From Streptomyces sp. NBC_00448 (GTDB lineage Bacteria > Actinomycetota > Actinomycetes > Streptomycetales > Streptomycetaceae): 64,000 bases of DNA. Location of the stretch: assembly GCF_036014115.1 (NCBI RefSeq), contig NZ_CP107913.1, positions 7,309,501 to 7,373,500 of the forward strand, in the 5' to 3' direction. The notes below the pieces were generated by a model. The model ran no database searches, was not told where the DNA came from, and saw only the letters and a list, made by a program, of their open reading frames with translations. Shown here piece after piece: positions 18,927 through 29,584 of the stretch (its first letter is position 1; the number at the start of each line of letters is the position of its first letter). The position numbers and the translations under genes were made by a program.

Positions 18927-20483
18927 GTGTCGGCCAGCACATCCCGTACGCTCCCGTCCGAGATCGCCGAATCCGAGTCTCTGATGGCGCTCATCGAGCA
19001 GGGTAAGGCCCAGGGCCAGATCGCCGGCGACGATGTGCGTCGGGCGTTCGAAGCGGACCAGATTCCGGCAACCCAGTGGAAGAACGTTCTGCGCAGCCTC
19101 AACCAGGTCCTCGACGAGGAGGGTGTGACGCTGATGGTGACCGCCGCAGAGGCGCCCAAGCGCACCCGTAAGAGCGTCGCAGCCAAGAGCCCGGCGAAAC
19201 GTACTGCCACCAAGACGGTCGCCACCAAGACGGCGGCCCCAGCCAAGAAGACCGTAGCGCCCAAGGCCCCCGCCCCGGAGGCGGTGACCGAGGCCGAGAC
19301 CACGGTGGAGCCATCGGTGGAGGCGGAGAACTCAGCCAAGAAGGCGCCCGCGAAGAAGACCGCGGCCAAGAAGTCGGCTGCCAAGAAGGCCACGGCGAAG
19401 AAGGCCACGGCGAAGAAGTCCTCGGGTGACGACGCCGAGACGGACGAGTCGATCGAGGACGCCGCGCCCGGCAAGGGCGGCGAAGAGGATGCCGAGAAGC
19501 CGGAGTCCGAGAGCTTCGTGCTCTCCGACGACGACGAGGACGACGCGCCTGCCCAGCAGGTCGCCGTCGCCGGCGCCACCGCCGACCCGGTCAAGGACTA
19601 CCTGAAGCAGATCGGCAAGGTCCCGCTGCTCAACGCCGAGCAGGAGGTCGAGCTCGCCAAGCGGATCGAGGCCGGCCTGTTCGCCGAGGACAAGCTCGCG
19701 GCGGCCGACAAGCTCGCGCCCAAGCTCAAGCGCGAGCTGGAGATCATCGCCGAGGACGGTCGCTGGGCGAAGAACCACCTGCTGGAGGCCAACCTCCGCC
19801 TCGTGGTCTCGCTGGCCAAGCGCTACACCGGCCGCGGTATGCTCTTCCTCGACCTGATCCAGGAGGGCAACCTCGGCCTGATCCGTGCGGTCGAGAAGTT
19901 CGACTACACCAAGGGCTTCAAGTTCTCCACCTACGCGACCTGGTGGATTCGTCAGGCGATCACCCGTGCCATGGCCGACCAGGCCCGCACCATCCGTATC
20001 CCGGTGCACATGGTCGAGGTCATCAACAAGCTGGCCCGCGTCCAGCGCCAGATGCTCCAGGACCTGGGCCGCGAGCCCACCCCGGAGGAGCTGGCCAAGG
20101 AACTCGACATGACCCCCGAGAAGGTCATCGAGGTCCAGAAGTACGGCCGTGAGCCCATCTCGCTGCACACCCCGCTCGGCGAGGACGGCGACAGCGAGTT
20201 CGGTGACCTGATCGAGGACTCCGAGGCGGTCGTGCCCGCCGACGCGGTGAGCTTCACCCTCCTCCAGGAGCAGCTCCACTCGGTCCTGGACACCCTGTCG
20301 GAGCGCGAGGCGGGCGTGGTCTCCATGCGCTTCGGCCTCACCGACGGGCAGCCCAAGACGCTGGACGAGATCGGCAAGGTCTACGGAGTGACGCGCGAGC
20401 GCATCCGCCAGATCGAGTCGAAGACGATGTCCAAGCTGCGCCACCCGTCGCGGTCCCAGGTCCTGCGGGACTACCTGGACTGA
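18927..20483 (+). CDS. hrdB: Principal vegetative sigma factor HrdB
   Basis: Main RNA polymerase sigma factor, directing transcription of most growth genes. The 518-residue protein begins VSASTSRTLPSEIAES, as in other Streptomyces HrdB proteins, followed by the region 1.1-like segment (LIEQGKAQGQIAGDDVRRAFEADQIPATQ), a long low-complexity Lys/Ala region (residues about 80-175, AKK and APAKK repeats then an acidic patch), then regions 1.2-4: DPVKDYLKQIGKVPLL, the region 2 core RYTGRGMLFLDLIQEGNLGLIRAVEKFDY, YATWWIRQAI, and region 4 LDEIGKVYGVTRERIRQIESK. GTG 18927 was chosen by homology of the N-terminus; longer in-frame sequence is not conserved. Confidence 0.97.
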   Translation: MSASTSRTLPSEIAESESLMALIEQGKAQGQIAGDDVRRAFEADQIPATQWKNVLRSLNQVLDEEGVTLMVTAAEAPKRTRKSVAAKSPAKRTATKTVATKTAAPAKKTVAPKAPAPEAVTEAETTVEPSVEAENSAKKAPAKKTAAKKSAAKKATAKKATAKKSSGDDAETDESIEDAAPGKGGEEDAEKPESESFVLSDDDEDDAPAQQVAVAGATADPVKDYLKQIGKVPLLNAEQEVELAKRIEAGLFAEDKLAAADKLAPKLKRELEIIAEDGRWAKNHLLEANLRLVVSLAKRYTGRGMLFLDLIQEGNLGLIRAVEKFDYTKGFKFSTYATWWIRQAITRAMADQARTIRIPVHMVEVINKLARVQRQMLQDLGREPTPEELAKELDMTPEKVIEVQKYGREPISLHTPLGEDGDSEFGDLIEDSEAVVPADAVSFTLLQEQLHSVLDTLSEREAGVVSMRFGLTDGQPKTLDEIGKVYGVTRERIRQIESKTMSKLRHPSRSQVLRDYLD

Positions 20484-20558
20484 CGCCCCCCGACCCGGCC
20501 TTCCCCCGGCGCTGAACCGGCGCCTGGGGCGGCCCTGGGACGGTTGCCTCTGCGGATG

Positions 20559-20619
20559 CGGCCTCCTGACCTGTCGATGACTCTGGGTATGCAGAGTGAT
20601 TCACAGGGTCAGGAGGCCG
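20559..20619 (+). promoter_or_regulatory. Nested hairpin that includes the ribosome site of the protease gene
   Basis: CGGCCTCCTGACC (20559-20571) pairs perfectly with GGTCAGGAGGCCG (20607-20619), which contains the AGGAGG Shine-Dalgarno of the gene starting at 20621. An inner repeat ACTCTG (20580-20585)/CAGAGT (20592-20597) would stack inside it. If transcribed from upstream it could stop hrdB transcripts or hide the ribosome site; a promoter inside the loop would free it. Confidence 0.6.
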
Positions 20620-20620
20620 T

Positions 20621-21457
20621 ATGCGTTTCAGTGTCCGTACCGTCATCGCGGCGATAGTCGCGCTGCTGCCGGCTCTGGTGGTGCCGCTGGCGCTGCCCGC
20701 CACCCCGGCAGCGGCCCACGAGGTCGTCGTGGGCGGTACCCCGACCACGACCCAGCAGGAGCCCTGGGTGGTGGCCCTGTCCAGCCGCTCCCGCTTCGGC
20801 GACGACCGATCCGGCCAGTTCTGCGGCGGCGTGGCCGTCGGGGCCCGCACGGTGGTCACCGCCGCGCACTGCTTCGGCAAGGAGGCGCTGGGCGTGTCCG
20901 ACTGGCAGCAGTTGCCGGATCTCAGGGTCATCGCGGATCGCACCGACCTGAGCGGTGACAGTGGTGAGGAGCTCCGGCTCTCCAAGGTGTGGGTGAACCC
21001 GAACTTCGACCAGACCACCAACGCGAACGACGTCGCGGTGATCACGCTGGCGGAGCCGCTGCCCGACGGCGCGGCAATCCCGATGGCCGAACCCTCGGAC
21101 ACGGATTCCTACCGCCCAGGCACCCAGGCCCAGGTCTACGGCTGGGGGGACACCACCGGCAATGGTGACTACGCGACCGCGCTGCGTACCGCGAACGTCA
21201 CGGTCTTCGCCGACTCGGTGTGTGAGCAGGCGTACCCGGGCGGTAGCGTCGGCAGCTATGTGCCCGCGTCGATGATGTGCGCGGGCGCGCAGCAGGGCGG
21301 GCGCGACGCATGCCAGGGCGACAGCGGCGGTCCGCTGGTCGTCGCCGGCCGGCTGGTCGGCCTGGTGTCATGGGGGAACGGCTGCGCGATGGCGGACTAC
21401 CCGGGTGTGTACACGCGGGTGTCCGCGATGAAGGCGCTGATCGCACAGCACATGTGA
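20621..21457 (+). CDS. Secreted trypsin-like serine protease (S1)
   Basis: A 278-residue secreted endopeptidase. Residues 1-31 are a Sec signal peptide (RT, hydrophobic core, AAA end), followed by a short propeptide and VVVGGTPTTTQQEPWVVAL, the activation-type N-terminus. The catalytic triad is H83 (TAAHC), D137 (NDVAVITL) and S235 (GDSGGP). D229 at the bottom of the S1 pocket (DACQGDSGGP) predicts cleavage after Arg/Lys. Cysteines are paired as in S1 enzymes. The gene follows hrdB and its ribosome site lies in a hairpin. Confidence 0.95.
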   Translation: MRFSVRTVIAAIVALLPALVVPLALPATPAAAHEVVVGGTPTTTQQEPWVVALSSRSRFGDDRSGQFCGGVAVGARTVVTAAHCFGKEALGVSDWQQLPDLRVIADRTDLSGDSGEELRLSKVWVNPNFDQTTNANDVAVITLAEPLPDGAAIPMAEPSDTDSYRPGTQAQVYGWGDTTGNGDYATALRTANVTVFADSVCEQAYPGGSVGSYVPASMMCAGAQQGGRDACQGDSGGPLVVAGRLVGLVSWGNGCAMADYPGVYTRVSAMKALIAQHM

Positions 21458-21613
21458 CGCAGCGCGACGCACGGAACCGATGGCCCGTCGCGGCGCGCCA
21501 CAGGGACCGTCGGGGAGCCGACGGCCCTGTTGGGCGCCCGATGGGTCCGGAGGTGTACCGGTCGGCCTGAGACGTACCGGCTGGGTCTCGGACCTGACGG
21601 CGAGCAGGAAAAC

Positions 21614-21654
21614 CCGCGGGCGGACACCCCCTCAAGGGGTCCGTCCGCCCGCGG
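21614..21654. terminator. Bidirectional hairpin between convergent genes
   Basis: Inverted repeat built on CCGCGGGCGGAC with a mirrored GTCCGCCCGCGG arm and an inner CCCC/GGGG stem, between the protease gene (+) and the DUF7455 gene (-). Confidence 0.85.
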
Positions 21655-21681
21655 CTCCGAACTCGTCGCTGGTCTGAAGGC

Positions 21682-21912
21682 TCAGCGCTCGTCGTCTCCC
21701 GTCGACGCCGGGGTCTCGTTCAGCCGACCGGTCTCGTCCTGTATCTCGGCTGCGATCTTCTTCAGTTCGGGCTCGAACTTGCGGCCATGGTGCGCGCAGA
21801 AGAGCAGCTCTCCGCCGCTGATGAGCACGACACGCAGGTAGGCCTGAGCGCCGCAACGGTCGCAGCGGTCGCCCGCTGTCAGCGGACTCGCGGGGGTCAG
21901 AACAGTAGTCAC
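21682..21912 (-). CDS. Small zinc-finger-like protein, DUF7455
   Basis: A 76-residue protein with a compact metal-site candidate: CDRCGAQAYLRV at about residue 17 and FCAHHGRKF at about 40, followed by an acidic helix (EPELKKIAAEIQDETGRLNE). The pattern C-x2-C...C-x2-H suggests a zinc ribbon. It is highly conserved next to parE in Streptomyces; function unknown. GTG start at 21912 follows AGAAGAGG. It may bind nucleic acid or protein, which is inference only. Confidence 0.85.
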   Translation of the reverse strand: MTTVLTPASPLTAGDRCDRCGAQAYLRVVLISGGELLFCAHHGRKFEPELKKIAAEIQDETGRLNETPASTGDDER

Positions 21913-22317
21913 GTCGCCTCTTCTCTAGCTCGACGAGCTGTCGTACCAGGGTCAACATCCAACCAGGCCGAAAACGTTCCCGCTGACGGCTTTTTCTCGG
22001 AACCGTCCTCGGTGTGACCGGGTGTTACCGATTGGCGGCGAATAGGAGTCAATTGCGGCGGATGTCGGGTGTGGAGCTGTTGTCCGGATCGCCCCCCGGC
22101 TGGCAACCGGGTTGTTGGAGAGGACGTGCCCGGAGCCTAAATGGTTCATGCCTCTTTGGGAACGTGACATGTGTATCACTCGCGCGGGTTATCGAACGCC
22201 TGCTCGACGAGGACTAGGATGAACCATCCAGATGCCGGGTCGCGGCAGTGTCCACCTGCCCCGCATCGGTACCCTCTCACCGACACGGCTGAATATCTTG
22301 ACCGAGGAGCTGCCCGC
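21913..22317. other. Divergent promoter region of DUF7455 and parE genes
   Basis: 405 bp with noticeably higher A+T than the genes around it. It must carry the promoters for both divergent genes. A TAGGAT at about 22215 and TTGACC at about 22298 are weak matches for parE signals. I see no gene and no strong inverted repeat. Confidence 0.5.
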
Positions 22318-24438
<2,121 letters not shown>

Positions 24439-24552
24439 CCCGCGGCCGTACGAGCGTTCCGCCACCCGCCACACGCGCCCGCCCGCTCCCCGTCAACGCG
24501 GGAGGGGGCGGTCGCGCGCGGTCGCGGCGGACCTCTTCGCCGGGCCCGATCC

Positions 24553-24756
24553 TCACTTCCCCGCGCGGAGCTTGGCGCAGGCGTCGGCGATGACGTCGAG
24601 CAGGCCGATCGTCTCGTAGGACAGGTTCTTGCCCCAGTAGCCGGGGCCCTCGTCGGCTGCGTCGCCGAGTTGCGCGCCCAGTGCGGTCAGGACGGCGGCG
24701 AACTCCGCGTCCGTCCGCGCCTGGGAGGCGCCCAGTTCCAGAGGCATGGCTGTCAT
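24553..24756 (-). CDS. Small unrecognised protein
   Basis: A 67-residue acidic protein (MTAMPLELGASQARTDAEF...DEGPGYWGKNLSYETIGLLDVIADACAKLRAGK), convergent with parE. The codon use is gene-like and its GYWGKNLSYETI motif looks conserved, but I know no function. ATG at 24756 is preceded by GGGACAGG; ATG at 24747 is a possible alternative. Confidence 0.6.
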   Translation of the reverse strand: MTAMPLELGASQARTDAEFAAVLTALGAQLGDAADEGPGYWGKNLSYETIGLLDVIADACAKLRAGK

Positions 24757-24974
24757 CCTGTCCCGCCGGCGCACCTGCGCGGTGAGGCGCGTGAGAGACC
24801 GCGTCGGACCCGCTCGAACGGCTCGGCCGCCGGCTGTGCTCAACCCGGGCCGGCCCGTTCTCCACCCCCGGGTGGAGAACGTTTTTCAACCCACGGCTTG
24901 ATCCGCTGACCAGTGGATTTCCGTAGATTCGAGGACATAGCCCATCGTCGAATCGCCCTTCGGAGGCAACTGCC
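24757..24974. other. Divergent intergenic region
   Basis: 218 bp ahead of the DUF1453 gene. A possible -10, TAGATT (24924-24929), lies 46 bp before its start, which also has a GGAGG ribosome site. Nothing else was seen. Confidence 0.4.
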
Positions 24975-25454
24975 ATGTCCGGTCTGGTCAACGCGCTGGT
25001 GATCCTCGCGGTCATCGGGGTGGTGCTCGCCCGCCAGCTCAGGCCCCGTGCCGTCGGGGGCGGCCGGTGGTGGCTCATGCCCGCTGTTCTGCTCGTGTTG
25101 GCGATACGGGACGGAGGCGGCCTGATCGACGGGCAACATGAGCATGCCGCCGTGACGCTGCTCGCCGCGGAGTTGGTGGTCGGTGCCGTGATGGGGATCG
25201 TCTGGGCCATGACCACCCACCTGTGGACCGAGTCCGACGGCCGGGTGATGGCGAAGGGCACCAAGGCGACCCTGGCGGTATGGGTGCTGGGCATAGCCGT
25301 ACGCGTGGGGCTCTACGCGGTCGCGTCCGCGGTGGGCGTGCACCAGAGCTCGTCCTCGGTGCTGCTCGCGGTCGCCGCGACACTGCTCATACGCAGCGGG
25401 GTGCTCTTCTGGCGAGCCCAGAGCCTGGGGCCGTCGTACCGTACGACCTCATGA
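24975..25454 (+). CDS. DUF1453 (CcdC-like) membrane protein
   Basis: A 159-residue protein with four to five membrane segments (residues about 3-22, 33-48, 62-82, 105-125, 132-148) and short loops, the pattern of DUF1453/CcdC-like proteins. The function is not known. Its TGA overlaps the ATG of the histidine kinase gene (ATGA, 25451-25454), so it is translated together with the two-component system and may be an accessory sensor of it. Confidence 0.8.
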   Translation: MSGLVNALVILAVIGVVLARQLRPRAVGGGRWWLMPAVLLVLAIRDGGGLIDGQHEHAAVTLLAAELVVGAVMGIVWAMTTHLWTESDGRVMAKGTKATLAVWVLGIAVRVGLYAVASAVGVHQSSSSVLLAVAATLLIRSGVLFWRAQSLGPSYRTTS

Positions 25455-26605
25455 GCACCTGGACGTCCTGGCCCTCTCAGGAGGCGCTGTCCCGTGAGAT
25501 TCGGCCACGGGCCCGGCGCAGGATCGGGCGGGGCATCCGGCTGGTCCTGGCGGCCGCCGCGATGTGGGGGATCATCGCCAGAGGCGAACTGAGCCCTTGG
25601 GAGACCCTGGGCGCGTGCCTTGGGGTGCTGGTCCTGTACGGGGTGGTGTGGTGCTACTTCCGGACCACTCTGCGGCACCGGCTGTGGCTGGCGTTGGGCA
25701 TGCTCGCGCTGCTGGTGGCAGGAGGCGCCATCGCGGCGGGCCTGGACGCGACTCTTCCCGCGGTGATGCTGTGGTGCGGCTGCGCGGTGCTGGCGCTGGA
25801 GCGGCTGCCGCTGGCCGCGGGGCTTCCGGTGGCGGCGGTCGCGTTGACGGTCTTCGCGCTGTTCGACAGCGGTGACAACTGGCTGGTGACGACGCTGACC
25901 GCGCTCGGACTGTCGCTCGTGGGCTACACCGTGCGGTTGGACGCGGAGGCGCGCGGGAACACCCATCGGCTGCTCGTCCAGGAGCGGGCCGCGCGGAAGG
26001 CCGAGGCGGAGACAGCGGCGCTCGCCGAGCGGGCCAGGATCGCCCGGGAGATCCATGACGTGCTCGCGCACAGCCTGTCCGCGCAGGCGGTCCACTTGGA
26101 GGCCACCCGGCTGCTGGTCGAGCGGGGGGTGGAGCGGGAGGTGGTGCTGGAGCGGGTGGTGGCGGCCCGGCGGATGGCACGGGAAGGGCTGGCCGAGACG
26201 AGGCAGGCGCTGTCCGCGCTGCGCGGGGACATGGCGCCGGTGGAGGAGTTCCTGCGGGAACTGGTGGCGTCGGAGGGAGCACGGTTGGAGGTGGACGGGG
26301 AGCCGCGGCAACTGCCGGCGGAGGCCGGGCTCGCGGTGCGGAGAGTCGCGCAGGAGGCGATCACGAACGTGCGCAAGCACGCGCCGGGAGCGGAAGTCGT
26401 GCTCCGCCTGGAGTACCGGCCGAAGGAGGTGGAGTTGGAGTTCCGCGACTTCGGCGGCCGATCGCCTGTGGATAACTCTTTGGGGGTCTCCGGATCGGGC
26501 TACGGTCTTCGAGGGATGCGGGAGCGCGCCGAACTGCTGGGCGGCGCGTTGGACGCCGGACCGGCAGAGGAGGGCTTCGTGGTGCGCTTGCGGGTGCCCG
26601 CGTGA
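25451..26605 (+). CDS. Sensor histidine kinase (NarL-type, HisKA_3)
   Basis: A 384-residue membrane kinase. Four or five hydrophobic segments occupy residues about 28-160 with no large extracellular domain, so it may sense a membrane state or a small molecule. The dimerisation/phosphoacceptor helix is RARIAREIHDVLAHSLSAQ with H202 as phosphoacceptor; the ATPase domain has AVRRVAQEAITNVRKHA (N box) and SGYGLRGMRERAELLGG (G box). It overlaps the genes on both sides by 4 bp (ATGA upstream, GTGA downstream). Confidence 0.9.
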   Translation: MSTWTSWPSQEALSREIRPRARRRIGRGIRLVLAAAAMWGIIARGELSPWETLGACLGVLVLYGVVWCYFRTTLRHRLWLALGMLALLVAGGAIAAGLDATLPAVMLWCGCAVLALERLPLAAGLPVAAVALTVFALFDSGDNWLVTTLTALGLSLVGYTVRLDAEARGNTHRLLVQERAARKAEAETAALAERARIAREIHDVLAHSLSAQAVHLEATRLLVERGVEREVVLERVVAARRMAREGLAETRQALSALRGDMAPVEEFLRELVASEGARLEVDGEPRQLPAEAGLAVRRVAQEAITNVRKHAPGAEVVLRLEYRPKEVELEFRDFGGRSPVDNSLGVSGSGYGLRGMRERAELLGGALDAGPAEEGFVVRLRVPA

Positions 26606-27261
26606 CGCGGGTGGTGGTCGCGGACGACCAGACGGTGGTACGCGAAGGAATCGTGATGTTGCTGGGGCTGCTCCCTGGCATCGACGTGGTGGGAGCGGCA
26701 GGAGATGGAGAGGAGGCGGTGCGGCTGGTGGCGGAGCAGCGGCCGGACGTGGTGCTGATGGATCTGCGGATGCCCCGCTGCGACGGGGTGGAGGCGACCC
26801 GGCGGATTCGGGCGCAGCACCCGGGGACGCAGGTGGTGGTGCTGACGACGTACGCGGACGACGACTCGTTGTTCCCGGCGCTGCGGGCTGGGGCGCGGGG
26901 GTATCTGACGAAGGACGCGGGCGGGGAGGAGATCGCCCGGGCCATCGCCGATGTGACGGCGGGCCGGGCGGGGTTGTCGTCGTCGGTGCAGCGCCGGGTG
27001 CTGGATGTGCTGGCGCAGGGTGAACGCGCGGCGGTGGGCCCGTTGCGGCAGGAGGGAGAGGAGTTGCCCGACGGGCTGACGATACGGGAGGCGGAGGTGT
27101 TGGCACTGGTGGCGGAGGGGTTGTCCAACACGGAGATCGCCGAGCGGCTGCACGTGAGCATGGCCACCGTAAAGACGCACATCAACAACCTGTTTGCCAA
27201 GACCGGGGCACGCGATCGGGCTCAGGCTGTGGGATACGCCTACCGGCACGGGATCACCTGA
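26602..27261 (+). CDS. NarL/FixJ-family response regulator
   Basis: Partner of the preceding kinase; 219 residues. The receiver domain has the acidic pair DD at 8-9, the phosphoacceptor D54 in VVLMDLRMPRCDG and the conserved lysine in YLTKDAGG. The C-terminal LuxR-type HTH reads LTIREAEVLALVAEGLSNTEIAERL...VKTHINNLF. It probably activates nearby genes, the DUF485/symporter pair 95 bp downstream being the obvious candidate (inference). Confidence 0.93.
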   Translation: MTRVVVADDQTVVREGIVMLLGLLPGIDVVGAAGDGEEAVRLVAEQRPDVVLMDLRMPRCDGVEATRRIRAQHPGTQVVVLTTYADDDSLFPALRAGARGYLTKDAGGEEIARAIADVTAGRAGLSSSVQRRVLDVLAQGERAAVGPLRQEGEELPDGLTIREAEVLALVAEGLSNTEIAERLHVSMATVKTHINNLFAKTGARDRAQAVGYAYRHGIT

Positions 27262-27355
27262 TGGTGTGAAGGTTTCGGCTTGTTGGACCTGGATCTTCCC
27301 GCTCTGTCCATGATTGGGCGCACGGCCGACCGGCCGGTGGATCGAGGAGAGTTCG

Positions 27356-27859
27356 GTGGACGAGCACGGCGGGGGAGACCCGGGGACGCTGGGGGTGGAC
27401 AGCCCGTGGCGGCAGACCGCGGTGGCACGGCAGTGGCTGCCGGAGCCGGATGCCGGTCCGGGCGCGGACAGAGAACAGGCGGAGCCGCCCGCGGAGATGC
27501 CACGGGCGCGTCGCGAGGACGAGGCGGCCATCCGGGCGGCGGTGTACCTGGAGGTCCAGCGCAGCGCGACGTTCGGGGAAGTGCGGGACAGCTACCGGGG
27601 GTTCGCGTTTCCGGCGGTGGCGGCGTTTGTCACCTGGTATCTGGTCTACGTGGTGGCGGCGACCACCGCGCCGGGGCTGATGGCCCGGCGGGTGGCGGGT
27701 GAGCTGAATGTGGCGATGGTCGCGGGGCTGGCGCAGTTCGCGACGACTTTCCTCCTGACGTGGGCGTATGCGCGGCACGCGCGGCTGCGGCGGGACCGGG
27801 CGGCACTGGACCTCCGGTGGACGTTGGCCACCAGGACCGGGCAGGAGCGGGTGCGGTGA
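27356..27859 (+). CDS. DUF485 membrane protein
   Basis: A 167-residue protein with a soluble N-terminal half (Asp/Glu/Pro-rich) and two membrane segments (residues about 84-104 and 118-140). The C-terminal YRGFAFPAVAAFVTWYLVYVV pattern is DUF485, a family encoded with acetate/solute symporters. GTG 27356 follows GAGGAGA. Its last codons overlap the symporter start by 4 bp (GTGA), so both are co-translated. Confidence 0.87.
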   Translation: MDEHGGGDPGTLGVDSPWRQTAVARQWLPEPDAGPGADREQAEPPAEMPRARREDEAAIRAAVYLEVQRSATFGEVRDSYRGFAFPAVAAFVTWYLVYVVAATTAPGLMARRVAGELNVAMVAGLAQFATTFLLTWAYARHARLRRDRAALDLRWTLATRTGQERVR

Positions 27860-29544
27860 CAGGGCAGTTGACGAGTCGGCCGGCGGGACAGCCGACGGGC
27901 GTGGCGTTTCTGGCGGACAGGACCGGGGATCACCAGGGGCTGGCGATCGTCCTGTTCACGGTGTTCGTGTCGGTGACGCTGGCGATCACGGCGTGGGCGG
28001 GGCGGCGGCGCACCTCGTCGGAGGAGTTCTTCGCCGGCGGGCGGCTGTTCACCCCGGCGGAGAACGGCTTCGCGATCGCCGGTGACTACATGTCGGCGGC
28101 GTCGTTCCTCGGGATCTCCGGGCTGATCGCGCTGTTCGGGTACGACGGGCTGCTGTACTCGGTCGGGTTCTTCGTGGCGTGGCTGATCGTGCTGATGCTC
28201 GTCGCCGAGCTGGTGCGGAACGTCGGGCGGTACACGCTGGCGGATGTGCTGTCGGCGCGGATGCGGCACCGGCCGGTGCGGATCGCGGCGGGGACGGCGT
28301 CGGTGACGGTGTCGATCCTGTACCTGGTGGCGCAGATGGTCGGCGCGGGCAGTCTGGTCGGGCTGCTGCTCGGCGGCACCGGGGCGGCCAGGACCTGGAC
28401 GGTGATCGGGGTCGGGGCGCTGATGGTGGTCTATGTGTCGTTCGGCGGGATGCGGGCGACCACGTGGATTCAGATCGTGAAGACCGTGCTGCTGATGGGC
28501 GGGACGGTGGCGCTGACGGTGATGGTGCTGGTCAAGTTCCATGGAAACGTGGACTGGTTGCTGCGGTCGGCGGTGACGGGCAGCGGGCAGGGTGACGCGT
28601 TTCTCGCGCCGGGGCTGAAGTACGGCGCGAGCGGCACGTCGCGGCTGGACTTCATCAGCCTGGGGCTGGCGCTGGTGCTGGGCACGGCCGGGCTGCCGCA
28701 CATCCTGTCGCGGTTCTACACGGTACCGACGGCGCGTTCGGCGCGGCGGTCGGTGGTGTGGGCGATCGGGCTGATCGGGGCGTTCTACCTGATGACGATC
28801 GTGCTGGGCTTCGGGGCGGCGGCGATGGTCGGTTCGGACACGGTGCGGACGTCGAACGAGGCGGGCAACACGGCGGTGCCGCTGCTCGCGGAGGCGCTGG
28901 GCGGCGGATCGGGCACGACCGGCGGCGCGGTGCTGTTCGCGGTGGTGGGGTCGGTGGCGTTCGCGACGATCCTGGCGGTGGTGGCGGGCATCACGCTCGC
29001 GTCGTCGGCGTCGGTGGCGCACGACCTGTATGCGACGGTGCGGCGCAGGCCCCGCCATGCGGCCAGGCGTGACGCGGGCAATCCGGGCGGGCACATGGAG
29101 GAGGACGAGGTGCGGGTGGCGCGGTTCGCGGCGGTCGGGATCGGTGCGGTGGCGATCGCGCTGAGCTTGCTGGCGCAGGATCAGAACATCGCGTTCCTGG
29201 TCGGGTTGGCGTTCGCGGTGGCGGCGTCGGCGAACCTTCCCTCTTTGCTGTACTCGCTGTTCTGGGGGCGGTTCACGACCAAGGGCGCGGTGTGGTCGAT
29301 CTACGGCGGACTGGTTCCGGCCCTGACCTTGGTGGTGCTGTCTCCGGTGACGTCCGGGCAGGCCGACTCGCTCTTCCCCGGGGTGGACTTCCACGTCTTC
29401 CCGTTGGAGAACCCGGGGCTGGTCTCGATCCCGCTGGGCTTCTTCGCCGGCTGGCTGGGCACGGTGCTGACCCGGGAGCCCGCGGATGAGTCGGCGTTCG
29501 CGGAGACGGAGGTGCGGTCGCTGACGGGAGCGGGCGCGGTGTAG
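27856..29544 (+). CDS. Cation/acetate symporter (SSS family, ActP-like)
   Basis: A 562-residue sodium/solute symporter with 13 or so membrane segments. The family motifs GDYMSAASFLGISGLIAL, LVAQMVGAGSLVGLLLG and LGTAGLPHILSRFYTV are typical of the acetate/pyruvate branch ActP/MctC. It is coupled to the DUF485 gene and follows a two-component system, which together suggest regulated uptake of acetate or a related monocarboxylate. The exact substrate is inference. Confidence 0.88.
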   Translation: MTGQLTSRPAGQPTGVAFLADRTGDHQGLAIVLFTVFVSVTLAITAWAGRRRTSSEEFFAGGRLFTPAENGFAIAGDYMSAASFLGISGLIALFGYDGLLYSVGFFVAWLIVLMLVAELVRNVGRYTLADVLSARMRHRPVRIAAGTASVTVSILYLVAQMVGAGSLVGLLLGGTGAARTWTVIGVGALMVVYVSFGGMRATTWIQIVKTVLLMGGTVALTVMVLVKFHGNVDWLLRSAVTGSGQGDAFLAPGLKYGASGTSRLDFISLGLALVLGTAGLPHILSRFYTVPTARSARRSVVWAIGLIGAFYLMTIVLGFGAAAMVGSDTVRTSNEAGNTAVPLLAEALGGGSGTTGGAVLFAVVGSVAFATILAVVAGITLASSASVAHDLYATVRRRPRHAARRDAGNPGGHMEEDEVRVARFAAVGIGAVAIALSLLAQDQNIAFLVGLAFAVAASANLPSLLYSLFWGRFTTKGAVWSIYGGLVPALTLVVLSPVTSGQADSLFPGVDFHVFPLENPGLVSIPLGFFAGWLGTVLTREPADESAFAETEVRSLTGAGAV

Positions 29545-29584
29545 CCGGCCGGAGGGCTGGTGCAGGGTGCCGCGGGGGCCGGCG

